A stretch of DNA of 64,000 nt, from assembly GCA_965116445.1 (NCBI GenBank), contig OZ220688.1, positions 2,356,001 to 2,420,000 of the forward strand, in the 5' to 3' direction. Made by a program: the position numbers and the translations under genes. This stretch comes from Multivorans sp965116445. Its GTDB lineage: Bacteria > Acidobacteriota > Thermoanaerobaculia > Multivoradales > Multivoraceae. The notes beneath the pieces are model-generated. The model was not told the origin of the DNA and did no database searches. It saw only the letters and a program-made list of their open reading frames with translations. Shown here piece by piece: positions 41,532 through 49,460 of the stretch. Within the stretch, counting starts at the first letter, position 1. Each line of letters starts with the position of its first letter.

Positions 41532-43247
41532 CTACGGTCCTGCAGAGGCTTCAACCGGCTGCCAGGGTTCGGGACCGTCCGGCAGGGCGCTGAGGAACTC
41601 GGCGCCGACTTCGCCGTACCAGGCGTGGAGCCGCGCTCGCATCGCGGCGACCCGCTCGGGTTGCTCGGCGGCCAGGTCGTTCCGCTCGCCGACATCGGCG
41701 TCCAGGTCGTAGAGATGGACCCGGCCGTCCTCGTAGCGCTCGATCAGCTTGTAGCGGCCCCGGGAGATCGCGCCGCCCGGGAAGCCGCCCTGGTTGCCGT
41801 AGTGCGGGTAGTGCCAGAACAGGTCCCGCTCCGCCGCGGCGACGGACGCCGCTTCGCCGACTTCCGCGCCGCGCAGCAGGTCGAGGAAGCTCACGCCGTC
41901 GATTTCGATTCCGGACGGTTGATCGATGCCGGCAGCTTCCAGAAGCGTCGGGTAGAAGTCCGTGCTGATCACCGGCGCTGCCGTTTCGCCGCCAGCAGTC
42001 GCGACGGCCGGCCAGCGGACGATCAGCGGCTCCCGGATCCCGCCTTCGTAGAGCCAGCCCTTGCCGCCGCGCAGCGGCAGGTTCGAGGTCGGCGCCCCTT
42101 CCGCCGTGGACAAACCCCCGTTGTCGGAAAAGAAGACGACGATCGTGTTCTCAGCCAGGTCCAGGGCGTCGAGGCGGTCGAGGATGCGGCCGACGCTGTC
42201 GTCCAGGGTCTCGACCATCGCCGCGTAGACCGCGTGGTTCTGCACCTCGCGCACCCGGCGCGGCTCGTCCCGCGGCCAGACCTGCTCCTCTTCGCCGAAG
42301 TCGCCGGGGCGGGCAGGCGGCATGTCGGCCGCAGTGGCCGCAACGCGGGCTCCAGCGGCCCGGTCGGAGGACTCCGCGGACTCGGCGGGTTCGCCGGTGG
42401 CGGGCTCGTTCGGCTCCAGCGCGCCTCCCGTCTTCGCCGCATGCTTCTCCGCGTACTTCGACACGAGCTCCGCCGGCGCGACGAGCGGTGTGTGGACCGT
42501 GTAGTAGGCCAGGTAGAGCAGGAAGGGCTTGCCCTCCTCGTCCGCCGCGTAGCCGTCGAGCAGGTGAAGCGCCTCGTCGGTCAGCCGCGCGGTGAGGTGC
42601 TCGTCCTCGGGGCCATCTTCCAGGGTCGGATTCGAGTAGGGCGAGAAGTAGCTCCGCGGCATCCCGCCACGGTGCCCGCCGACATTCACGTCGAAGCCCT
42701 GGGCCAGCGGCCAGAACTCCTCCGTCGGCCCCAGATGCCACTTGCCCAGGAACGCGGTGCGGTACCCGCCGTCCCGCAAGGCCTCGGCGAGCGTGATTTC
42801 CTCAAGCGGCATCCGGTCAACAAGCGGCGCCGGCGCGTACGTCTCCTGGCGACGCCCCGCGAAGTAGTTCGTCGCACCCACCCGGGTCGGATAGCGGCCG
42901 GTCATGATGCTGAAGCGGGTAGGGCTGCACACCGGATTCGCGGCGTAGCCCCGGGTGAAGCGGACCCCGCCGGCCGCCAGCCTGTCGATGTTCGGAGTCT
43001 CGTAGAACGTGTCCGGGTTGAAGGCCCCCACGTCCATCGCGCCCAGATCGTCGACGAGGAGGAAGACGATGTTCGGCGGTTCCGCCGGCGGGTCGACCGG
43101 GGCCGGGGTTCCGGCGCAGCCGGCCAGAAGAGCGGCAAGGACGAAGGGCCCGAATCCGGCGCCTTGCACCGGACAACAGCGGCGACGCCGGGGCGGGCAA
43201 GATGCGCTCGGTCCCGAGAACGCCACCGTCAAAGCGAGCCGAAGCAT
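41532..43247 (-). CDS. Sulfatase (Cys-type), lipoprotein
   Basis: 571 residues. The sulfatase signature NPVCSPTRFSIMTGRYPTR has the Cys that is converted to formylglycine, and the metal ligands LLVDDLGAMDVG and VFFSDNGG are present. The N-terminus has an LLAGC lipobox after a long Arg-rich n-region. It would cleave sulfate esters, probably from sulfated polysaccharides, at the cell envelope. An insert rich in Glu/Ala/Pro (about 270-320) is unusual. AGGAGG 8 bases before the ATG decides the start. The ATG overlaps the TGA of the NrtR-like gene, so it is translationally coupled to it. Confidence 0.93.
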   Translation of the reverse strand: MLRLALTVAFSGPSASCPPRRRRCCPVQGAGFGPFVLAALLAGCAGTPAPVDPPAEPPNIVFLLVDDLGAMDVGAFNPDTFYETPNIDRLAAGGVRFTRGYAANPVCSPTRFSIMTGRYPTRVGATNYFAGRRQETYAPAPLVDRMPLEEITLAEALRDGGYRTAFLGKWHLGPTEEFWPLAQGFDVNVGGHRGGMPRSYFSPYSNPTLEDGPEDEHLTARLTDEALHLLDGYAADEEGKPFLLYLAYYTVHTPLVAPAELVSKYAEKHAAKTGGALEPNEPATGEPAESAESSDRAAGARVAATAADMPPARPGDFGEEEQVWPRDEPRRVREVQNHAVYAAMVETLDDSVGRILDRLDALDLAENTIVVFFSDNGGLSTAEGAPTSNLPLRGGKGWLYEGGIREPLIVRWPAVATAGGETAAPVISTDFYPTLLEAAGIDQPSGIEIDGVSFLDLLRGAEVGEAASVAAAERDLFWHYPHYGNQGGFPGGAISRGRYKLIERYEDGRVHLYDLDADVGERNDLAAEQPERVAAMRARLHAWYGEVGAEFLSALPDGPEPWQPVEASAGP

Positions 43248-44191
43248 CACCGCTTCCTCCTGTCGCGAGACGCCGGCCGGGCGATGGGCGAATCCAGCAG
43301 CACGGCAGGATCGTCGGCGGCCCACAGGGAGGGTGGTCTTCCGCCGCGCCGGGGACGGGCTGCGCTCATCCTCGGCCGGTCTGCGGCCGGCAACGGCCGG
43401 TCGAAGACAGACGCGGCAAGCGACGCCGCAATCTCCGGTTCCGCCTCTTCGTCCGTATCCGCTGCACAGAACGCCTCCGGCCTCGGAAGCGCCATGCTAG
43501 CCAGCACCCTCGGCCGCGACTTGAACAGCACGACGTCCTCGAACACGTCCTCACCCTCCCTTCGGCCGACCTGCCGGAACGCCCCGTTCTGGCGCACCTT
43601 GCGCTGGAAGTTCCCGGCATCGAGCGTCGTGCCCCAGACCACCTCGTAGACCCGGCGCAGCTCGCTGATCGAGAACGCCGGGCCGCAGAATCTGGCGGCG
43701 ACCGCCGTGTACTCCAGCTTGGCGCGCAGGCGGGCCAGGGCGTCCGCCACGATCCTCGCGTGGTCGAAGGCCAGTTCGACGCGGCCGGATTCGATCTCGG
43801 CTGTCGGCACGAGCTCGGCCGCAGCGGCGTCGCTGCCGCTCCTGAGACGGGGCGGCCTCGAGCAGACCGCCCAGTAGGCCACGGTGATCACGCGCATCCG
43901 CGGATCCCGATCCGCCGCGCCGTAGCTGCCGAGCTGCTCCAGGTAGGCGGCGCCAGGCCAGATGCCCGTCTCCTCCGCGAGCTCCCGCACCGCCGCCGCC
44001 TCCAACTCCTCGTCGTCCGGCTGGACGAAACCGCCAGGCAGCGCCCAGCAGCCGCGGAAGGGTTCGCCGCCGCGCTCGATCAGCAGGACGTGAAGCTCAT
44101 CGCCCCGGATCGCGAACAGGACGATATCGACCGTCACAGCCACCGGCGGATACCGGCGGGGGTTGTATCCGGCGATCCTTCCCGAGGTCAT
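43247..44191 (-). CDS. NrtR-type Nudix-winged-helix transcriptional regulator
   Basis: About 314 residues. An N-terminal Nudix domain with the box GGFVQPDDEELEAAAVRELAEETG is joined to a C-terminal winged-helix region (EVVWGTTLDAGNFQRKVRQNG), the NrtR arrangement. NrtR proteins sense ADP-ribose or related NAD metabolites and repress NAD-metabolism genes. A low-complexity tail of about 100 residues is longer than usual. The ATG at 44191 (MTSGRIAGYN) is preferred over a TTG at 44221. It is divergent from the ARPP-1-like gene with a 21-bp palindrome between them. Confidence 0.87.
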   Translation of the reverse strand: MTSGRIAGYNPRRYPPVAVTVDIVLFAIRGDELHVLLIERGGEPFRGCWALPGGFVQPDDEELEAAAVRELAEETGIWPGAAYLEQLGSYGAADRDPRMRVITVAYWAVCSRPPRLRSGSDAAAAELVPTAEIESGRVELAFDHARIVADALARLRAKLEYTAVAARFCGPAFSISELRRVYEVVWGTTLDAGNFQRKVRQNGAFRQVGRREGEDVFEDVVLFKSRPRVLASMALPRPEAFCAADTDEEAEPEIAASLAASVFDRPLPAADRPRMSAARPRRGGRPPSLWAADDPAVLLDSPIARPASRDRRKR

Positions 44192-44277
44192 CCGCTGCTC
44201 ACAGTACCAATCGACGGCCAACGGCCCTGGTCCGGCCTCCCGGACCAGACCGTTCTTGACGTTCTGACAAGAAGCGT

Positions 44278-44298
44278 TTATTGTCTTGCCAACAATAA
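44278..44298. promoter_or_regulatory. Perfect 21-bp palindromic operator candidate between NrtR-like and ARPP-1-like genes
   Basis: TTATTGT-(7 bases)-ACAATAA, a perfect 7-bp inverted repeat in an AT-rich patch that stands out from the GC-rich surroundings. It lies 87 bases from the NrtR-like start and 22 bases from the ARPP-1-like start, a position where a bound repressor would block the + strand promoter. The size and symmetry suit an NrtR-family operator; binding is inferred. Confidence 0.7.
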
Positions 44299-44319
44299 CA
44301 ACCGAGGAGGCCCCAACGA

Positions 44320-45264
44320 ATGGAAGCGCATCCCGCGATCCCCAGACTCGACACCGCCGCTGTCGGCACGCCGATCACCCGGCTCGGCGTGTCCTTCTTC
44401 CCCATCTACCTGCCCGGCAACGAGCTGCCGGAGATCGTGACCGGCGACGAGGCGCACTGCGAGGTCGACGAACTCGACGACGCCTCCGTGCCGACCCTCA
44501 CCGTCCACAACCACGGCGACAAGCCGGCTCTGCTGGTCGAAGGCGAGCACTTCCTGGGCGGCAAGCAGAACCGGATGGTCAACGTCACGGTGCTCGTGCC
44601 CGCCGCAACGGAACTGGAGATCCCCGTCTCCTGCCTGGAGCAGGGCCGCTGGGGGCGCGCCAGCGAGGTCCGCCGGGCCGAGACGTTCACGCCGGCGCGG
44701 GTGCGGTCCATGAGCCAGAAGCACGTCCACGCCTCGATGCAGCACCACGGTTCACGGCGCGGCAACCAGGGCGCGGTCTGGAGCGGAGTCGCAGAGGTCC
44801 TCGCGAGCCAGGCGGCGCCCTCGGCTACCGCCGCCCTGGCCGATGCGGACGTCGTCTACCGGCGGGACCCGAAGCGCTCGAACGCCGTGGACGAGCTCCA
44901 CCGGTTGGGACCGCTGCCCGGACAGTGCGGGATCGCCGTATCGCACGGCCGATGGGTGGCGGCCATCGAGCTCTTCGGGGCGCCGCACCTGCTGACGGCG
45001 CACTGGAGCGCGATCCTCCGCTCGCACTTGATCGAGCCCGCGCCGCCGGACGGCCATCCCTCGGCCTCGACCGTGCTTTCCGTCCTCCGCCGTTTCGCAT
45101 CGCTACGGACCCGGAACGCGGACGGCGTCGGCCTGGGGCTGGAACATCGCGGCCAGGACCGGTGGCTGACCGGTCAGGCCCTGACGCTGGACGGGGCCTT
45201 CGTCCACGGCACGGCGTTTGCTACCGCTAACGCTAACCGAGTCCCACAGGCCAGGAGGCACTGA
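44320..45264 (+). CDS. ARPP-1-like domain protein
   Basis: 314 residues. The sequence VHNHGDKPALLVEGEHFLGGKQNRMVNVTVLV, with SCLEQGRW, RSMSQKHVHASM and a C-terminal VAAIELFGAPHLLTAHWSAILRS, matches what I know as the ARPP-1 domain (ADP-ribosylglycohydrolase and rhodanese-phosphatase associated protein), found in NAD/ADP-ribose gene neighbourhoods. Biochemical function unknown. Its divergent partner is a Nudix-type NAD regulator, which supports a NAD- or ADP-ribose-linked role. GAGGAGG about 10 bases upstream supports the start. No signal peptide. Confidence 0.78.
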   Translation: MEAHPAIPRLDTAAVGTPITRLGVSFFPIYLPGNELPEIVTGDEAHCEVDELDDASVPTLTVHNHGDKPALLVEGEHFLGGKQNRMVNVTVLVPAATELEIPVSCLEQGRWGRASEVRRAETFTPARVRSMSQKHVHASMQHHGSRRGNQGAVWSGVAEVLASQAAPSATAALADADVVYRRDPKRSNAVDELHRLGPLPGQCGIAVSHGRWVAAIELFGAPHLLTAHWSAILRSHLIEPAPPDGHPSASTVLSVLRRFASLRTRNADGVGLGLEHRGQDRWLTGQALTLDGAFVHGTAFATANANRVPQARRH

Positions 45265-45325
45265 GTCGCGCCCGGGAAGGCGGTTACAATCACAGACCGC
45301 ACGTTCGACTCCGGGAGGAACGACC

Positions 45326-46798
45326 ATGTCTGCGATCACCCGCCGCGTATTCCTCGGCTCGGCTGCCGCCGCGGCCGCCACGACGACTCTGGGATGCCGT
45401 GCCTCGGCCGGCGCCGCGGGGAACGCGAGTCCGAACGAGGTGCTCCGCGTCGCCGTCGTCGGCCTGCGGGGCCGGGGCAACGACCACATCAGGAACTACG
45501 CGAAGCTGCCCGGCGTCCAGGTTGCGGCGCTCTGCGACGTGGACCGAGGCGTCCTCGAAGCGGCGAAGGCACGGGCGATCGAAGCGGGCGCGACCGACCC
45601 GATGACATTCGTCGACTACCGGGAACTCCTCGAGCGCGACGACATCGACGCGGTGTCGATCGCCACGCCGAACCACTGGCACGCGCTGCAGGCGGTCTGG
45701 GCGTGCCAGGCCGGCAAGGACGTGTACCTCGAGAAGCCCGTCTCGCACAACGTCCGGGAGGGCCGCCAGATCGTCCACGCGGCGGCAAAGTACGACCGGA
45801 TCGTCCAGACCGGCACGCAGATCCGCTCGTCGCCCTCGATCCAGGACGCGCTGGCCTGGGTAAACGAGGGCCACATCGGCGAGATCCAGCTCGCCCGCGG
45901 CCTCTGCTACAAGCCGCGCCAGAGCATCGGCCGGGTCGAGGGCGCCCAGGAGGTCGATCCGGCGATCGACTACGACCTCTGGTGCGGCCCGGCGCCGAAG
46001 AAGCCCCTGATGCGGGAACGCCTGCACTACGACTGGCACTGGGTCTTCGACACCGGCAACGGCGACCTCGGCAACCAGGGCATCCACCAGATGGACATCG
46101 CGCGCTGGGCGCTGGGGGAGGATGCGCTGCCGCCACGGACGATCAGCGTCGGCGGCCGGTTCGCCTACGTCGACGACGGGAACACGCCGAACACGCAGTT
46201 CGTGTACCACGACTACGAGCGGGCGCCCCTCCTGTTCGAGGTCCGGGGCCTGCCGCGCGATCAGGACGCCCAGGAGGGCAAGTGGCGCGACGGCATGGAC
46301 GAGTTCCACGGCGCCAGCATCGGCGTGATCGTCCACTGCGAGGGCGGCCACCTGCGCATCCCGAGCTACACCGAGGCCGCCGCCTTCGACGCGAATGGCA
46401 AGAAGCTGGAGAGCTGGAAGGGCGGCGCGAACCACTACGAGAACTTCGTGGCCGCCGTGCGCCGCCGCCGCAGCGGGGATCTGACCGCTTCGATCGAGGA
46501 CGGTCACCTGTCCTCCGCCCTTTGCCACCTGGGCAACGTGTCCTACATGCGCGGCAAGGCCGGCGGACCCGCGAAGATCTCCACGGTGGCCGGAAAGCTC
46601 CGCAACGCCGGCGACACCGCCGACCGCTTCCTGGACCACCTCGCCCGCAACGGCGTAGACCCGGAAATCGAGCAGCCGATCGTCGGCTCATGGCTCACGA
46701 TCGACCCGGACACCGAGACGGTCACAGGCGATCCGGACGCGAACCGGCTGCTCACCCGCGAGTACCGCGAGCCCTTCGTGGTCCCCGAAGTCGTCTGA
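45326..46798 (+). CDS. Tat-exported Gfo/Idh/MocA family oxidoreductase, second copy
   Basis: 490 residues. The N-terminus TRRVFLGSAAAAAATTTLGC combines a twin-arginine signal with a possible lipobox Cys. The Rossmann segment is VAVVGLRGRGNDHIRNYAK, followed by IATPNHWHALQAVWACQAGKDVYLEKP (EKP motif) and GNQGIHQMDIARWALG. These exported dehydrogenases are typical of sugar-acid or 3-keto-glycoside metabolism. GGGAGGA 6 bases before the ATG at 45326 fixes the start. It is distinct from the enzyme at 23283 (different subfamily motifs). Downstream lies the IS110-like element. Confidence 0.93.
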   Translation: MSAITRRVFLGSAAAAAATTTLGCRASAGAAGNASPNEVLRVAVVGLRGRGNDHIRNYAKLPGVQVAALCDVDRGVLEAAKARAIEAGATDPMTFVDYRELLERDDIDAVSIATPNHWHALQAVWACQAGKDVYLEKPVSHNVREGRQIVHAAAKYDRIVQTGTQIRSSPSIQDALAWVNEGHIGEIQLARGLCYKPRQSIGRVEGAQEVDPAIDYDLWCGPAPKKPLMRERLHYDWHWVFDTGNGDLGNQGIHQMDIARWALGEDALPPRTISVGGRFAYVDDGNTPNTQFVYHDYERAPLLFEVRGLPRDQDAQEGKWRDGMDEFHGASIGVIVHCEGGHLRIPSYTEAAAFDANGKKLESWKGGANHYENFVAAVRRRRSGDLTASIEDGHLSSALCHLGNVSYMRGKAGGPAKISTVAGKLRNAGDTADRFLDHLARNGVDPEIEQPIVGSWLTIDPDTETVTGDPDANRLLTREYREPFVVPEVV

Positions 46799-46839
46799 TG
46801 GGCCGTCTTCGCCCCGCCGCGAAGCACCGCCCCACTGGG

Positions 46840-48288
46840 ACTTCCCACCATTTTGCAAGTGGTGTGAGTAGGTTGTTGGAGTCCGGTCGGTTTGTCTTGT
46901 GGTGTCACGTTCGGTTGGCAGTTCAGGTTGCTTCCGTCAGGAGTCGAGATCGGGCGGGGGCTCGATGAGGGTCGAAGAGTTCTCGGTCCCGGAGCATGGC
47001 GCAGGCGACGTGGATGAGTCGATCGGAGACCTGTCTGAGGGCTCGGCCATAGCGGTGTCCCCTGGCTCTCATGCGTTTGCACTTGGCGTTGCTGATGGGG
47101 TCGCGTTGTGCTGCGACTCGTGCCCAGTGGTGTGCGGCATCGGCGAGGCGCTCGTTGGCCGCGAGTCGCCGGACGACGCGGAGCTTGTTTCCGGAGCGTT
47201 TGGTGACGGGCGCGGCGCCGGCCAGGCAGCGCAGTGCCTGTGGGTCTTTTCGTCGCAACGGTTCGTGTGCTTCTGCGAGCAGTGTGGCGAGGACGACGGT
47301 TCCGACTCCAGGGATGGAGTGGAGGATGCCGGCGTCGGTATGTTTGAGAGTGGTGCTGCCGTCGGTTTGTTGGACGACGACGGGTTCGGCCATTTGGCGG
47401 GTCATCCTGTCCAGGCGTTGGTCGATGTCCGCGATCTGCCGGTTGACGATTTTCAGCACCGGCATCAGGGCGTCGATGTGGCTGGTGGCTGCATCGACGA
47501 CGCCGTGTCCGACGGCGATCGGCTGCTGGCGCAAGAGGGCGAGCAGTTGAGCTGCGTCAAGGCGCCGGATGCGGTACTTCTTGAGCAGTTTCGCGATGGT
47601 CTCTTCTCGCACTCTGAGCGCCTTGGCCGGGGTTGGTACGAGCCGCCACAGGGCCAGTGCCCACTTAGCCGAGACGTCGTTCTTGACGGCCTCGAGCAAC
47701 TGCGGGTAGTAGCGCCAGAGCAGGTCGCGGATCTGATTCGAGAGCCGCTTCTGGTCCTCGACCAACTGTTTTCTGGCTCGAGTCCAGGCGCGCAGTTGGA
47801 GAGTGACTTCGTCCGGCGCCTGAAGTCGCCGCAGGCACTCCGGGTCGGTGCGCAGGGCCGTGGCGAGGACCCTGGCGTCGCGCCGGTCGTCCTTGGCGCC
47901 GGCGACCGAGAATCGATCCCGGAACCGGTCGAGCTGCTTGGGGTTGATGGAATGCACGTTGAAGCCCCGCTCCATCAGGCTCTCGACCAACCGGCCCATG
48001 CGGTACTTCGATCGCGACGCCGACCTCGGCAGGCGGTTTTCCGGTGCGGACCAGGAGCCAGTCGGCCATGGCGGAGAGCCCCTCGCCGCTGTGGTCGAAG
48101 GCGCGCTGCCCGACGACCTTGCCGCGGGCATCGAGCAAACACACATGGTGCTCTTTCGATCCCCAGTCCACGCCGACAAACCAAGCTTCTGTCATGTCAC
48201 ACCTCCTCGTGCGTTACTCTGTGCCTGTCGGCAACGCCGCGACGACGGCCTGGTACCTGTACTGGCGCTCGATGGCGCAACTTCCCAC
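46840..48288 (-). mobile_element. IS110-type insertion element (degenerate), proposed ends
   Basis: The 9-bp sequence ACTTCCCAC occurs at 46840-46848 and at 48280-48288, 1,440 bp apart, on either side of an IS110-family transposase gene. This is the expected size for the family, which lacks terminal inverted repeats and leaves core-sequence matches at its ends. The flanks also share CACTGGG close to the core. The end assignment is tentative; the element identity from the transposase is strong. Confidence 0.5.
46923..48195 (-). pseudogene. IS110-family transposase, broken by a one-base insertion
   Basis: The first about 69 codons (WFVGVDWGSKEHHVCLLDA, then VGVAIEVPHGPV) are in one frame. The rest (VESLMERGFNVHSINPKQLD, AKDDRRDARVLA, HSIPGVGTVVLATLLAEAHE, AAPVTKRSGNKLRVV) is in another. 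Removing one A near 47989-47990 (minus-strand GGTTGG to GGTGG) joins them as HGPVVESLMERGF, restoring a normal DEDD-plus-Tnp20 transposase of about 423 residues with the catalytic Ser region. A perfect AGGAGGT ribosome-binding site precedes the ATG at 48195. The defect is a genuine mutation or a sequencing error; programmed shifting is not expected in this family. Confidence 0.88.
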
Positions 48289-48447
48289 TGGGCCTCAGTC
48301 GCGGCGAAGCAGCCAGGGCACAGGTCCCAGTGAGGTGCTTCATGCACGGTGCGCGGAGGTCGCTCCTGGCTGCTTGCCGACTTGATCTGCCGGACTCTGG
48401 CCCGGTCCCGCCGGCCCGACGCCGGCTGCGGAAGCTGCCGGTCCCGC
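48196..48447. other. Non-coding region upstream of the IS110-like transposase
   Basis: Nothing convincing for a protein. In IS110 elements a guide (bridge) RNA is encoded in the non-coding end next to the transposase, so the part up to 48288 is where such an RNA would be sought. The remainder up to 48447 shows only GC-rich sequence. Confidence 0.4.
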
Positions 48448-48503
48448 GGAAAACGGCAAGCCGTTTCCCGCCGGACCTTGGAAAACCGGCAGACCGGTTT
48501 CCC
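48448..48503. other. Tandem pair of similar perfect hairpins
   Basis: Hairpin 1 is AAACGGC (48451-48457) with GCCGTTT (48460-48466), loop AA. Hairpin 2 is AAACCGG (48483-48489) with CCGGTTT (48494-48500), loop CAGA. Both are extended by the same A x C mismatch and a GG-CC pair, so they share design but differ in sequence by compensating changes. That suggests selection for RNA or cruciform structure. No function assigned. Confidence 0.7.
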
Positions 48504-48580
48504 ACAGCTACCGCAGCCTCGACGACTGCTCGCCTCTTGGAAGGCCTCGGACAGGGACCAGAATCCATCCCCCAAAGGTA

Positions 48581-48757
48581 CAGGTGCGCCGGCCCCCTGG
48601 CCGGCATCCGGCGCAAAGCGCTGGTCTGGCCCGGTACTGGGTGCGCCGGCGTGCCATCCGCGCGCCCGCTGACGGGCGCCCGGACTGGTTCGCGTGTGGC
48701 GCGGCTTCGCGCCACACGGGTTCCCGCCGGCATCCGGCGCAAAGCGCCGGTCTGGCT
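48581..48757. repeat. Complex of dispersed palindromic repeats with two additional perfect hairpins
   Basis: Two copies of CCGGCATCCGGCGCAAAGCG (48601 and 48727) flank GGGTGCGCCGGCG (48640), a perfect hairpin GCGCCCG/CGGGCGC (48662-48668 with 48673-48679) and a perfect 10-bp hairpin GTGTGGCGCG/CGCGCCACAC (48694-48703 with 48708-48717). The last hairpin is analogous to the 22466-22490 hairpin. The right end adjoins the start of the LamG/DUF1080-like gene. Confidence 0.85.
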
Positions 48758-48767
48758 CAGTGCGGCC

Positions 48768-49436
48768 ATGCTCTTCGTCAGCGTCGCCACCCCCCTCCAC
48801 GCCCAGTCCGGCGTGCCCGACGGCTACGAACTCGTCTACTCCCAGGACTTCACCGAAGCCTCGGCCCTCGACGACTTCACGTTCAGCGACCAGCGAGCGT
48901 GGAGGTACGGCGAGGGAGACTGGCGCGGTTACCTCGACCTCAAAGGCGGCAGCAAGTACAAGCCGAAGCACCGCTCCCCGCTCAACATCGCCCTGATCGA
49001 CGATCTCCTGCTCGCCGACTTCGTCCTCGAAGCCGAGGCCTGGCAGACCGGCCGCGAGTACGGACACCGGGACCTCAGCCTGTTCTTCGGCTTCGAAGGA
49101 CCGAACCGCTACTACTACGCCCACCTGGCCACCGAGCCGGACGACCGCGCCCACAACATCTTCCTGGTGGACAACGCGGACCGCGCGCCGATGGGCGTGA
49201 TCCCGGACGAAGGCGTCGACTGGGGCCGCGGCTGGAAGCGGGTGCGCGTTGAGCGCCAGGACGGCTCGCTACGCGTCTACTTCGACGGCGAGAGGCAGCC
49301 GACGGTCTCTACTGATCGCGACCCGCTCGGCTGGGGTCGCGTCGGCTTCGGCTCGTTCGACGACACCGGCCGCTTCAGCAAGATCCGGATCTGGGCGCCT
49401 GAAACGAAGCGCGCCGGGAAGCCGGCGTTCAGGTAG
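48768..49436 (+). CDS. Secreted concanavalin-like (LamG/DUF1080-type) protein
   Basis: 222 residues from ATG 48768; a GTG at 48696 in the same frame would add a repeat-encoded basic n-region (MARLRATRVPAGIRRK) and give a better signal peptide with core LSAAMLFVSVATPLHAQ. The mature domain (GYELVYSQDFTEASALDDFTFSD, DLSLFFGFEGPNRYYYAHLA, WKRVRVERQDGSLRVYFDGE, GRVGFGSFDDTGRFSKIRIW) is a jelly-roll of the LamG/DUF1080 kind, used in glycan binding or 3-keto-glycoside hydrolysis. The ion-channel gene follows after 24 bases. Confidence 0.82.
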   Translation: MLFVSVATPLHAQSGVPDGYELVYSQDFTEASALDDFTFSDQRAWRYGEGDWRGYLDLKGGSKYKPKHRSPLNIALIDDLLLADFVLEAEAWQTGREYGHRDLSLFFGFEGPNRYYYAHLATEPDDRAHNIFLVDNADRAPMGVIPDEGVDWGRGWKRVRVERQDGSLRVYFDGERQPTVSTDRDPLGWGRVGFGSFDDTGRFSKIRIWAPETKRAGKPAFR

Positions 49437-49460
49437 AGCCCCGCCGAGCCGGGCGCAACG

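Noticed and set aside
40305..43649. A + strand frame of about 1,100 codons opposite the OYE, sulfatase and NrtR-like genes
   Set aside because: Antisense to three recognisable genes with complete motifs and overlaps the genuine HicB gene in another frame.
47988..48000. Programmed frameshift in the IS110-type transposase
   Set aside because: No slippery heptamer at the junction, and single-frame transposases are the rule in this family; a one-base insertion is simpler.
46899..49436. A + strand frame of about 845 codons spanning the IS110-type element and running into the LamG-like gene
   Set aside because: Only the last 222 codons show a real domain; the rest is antisense to the transposase and repeat-rich intergenic DNA that happens to stay open.
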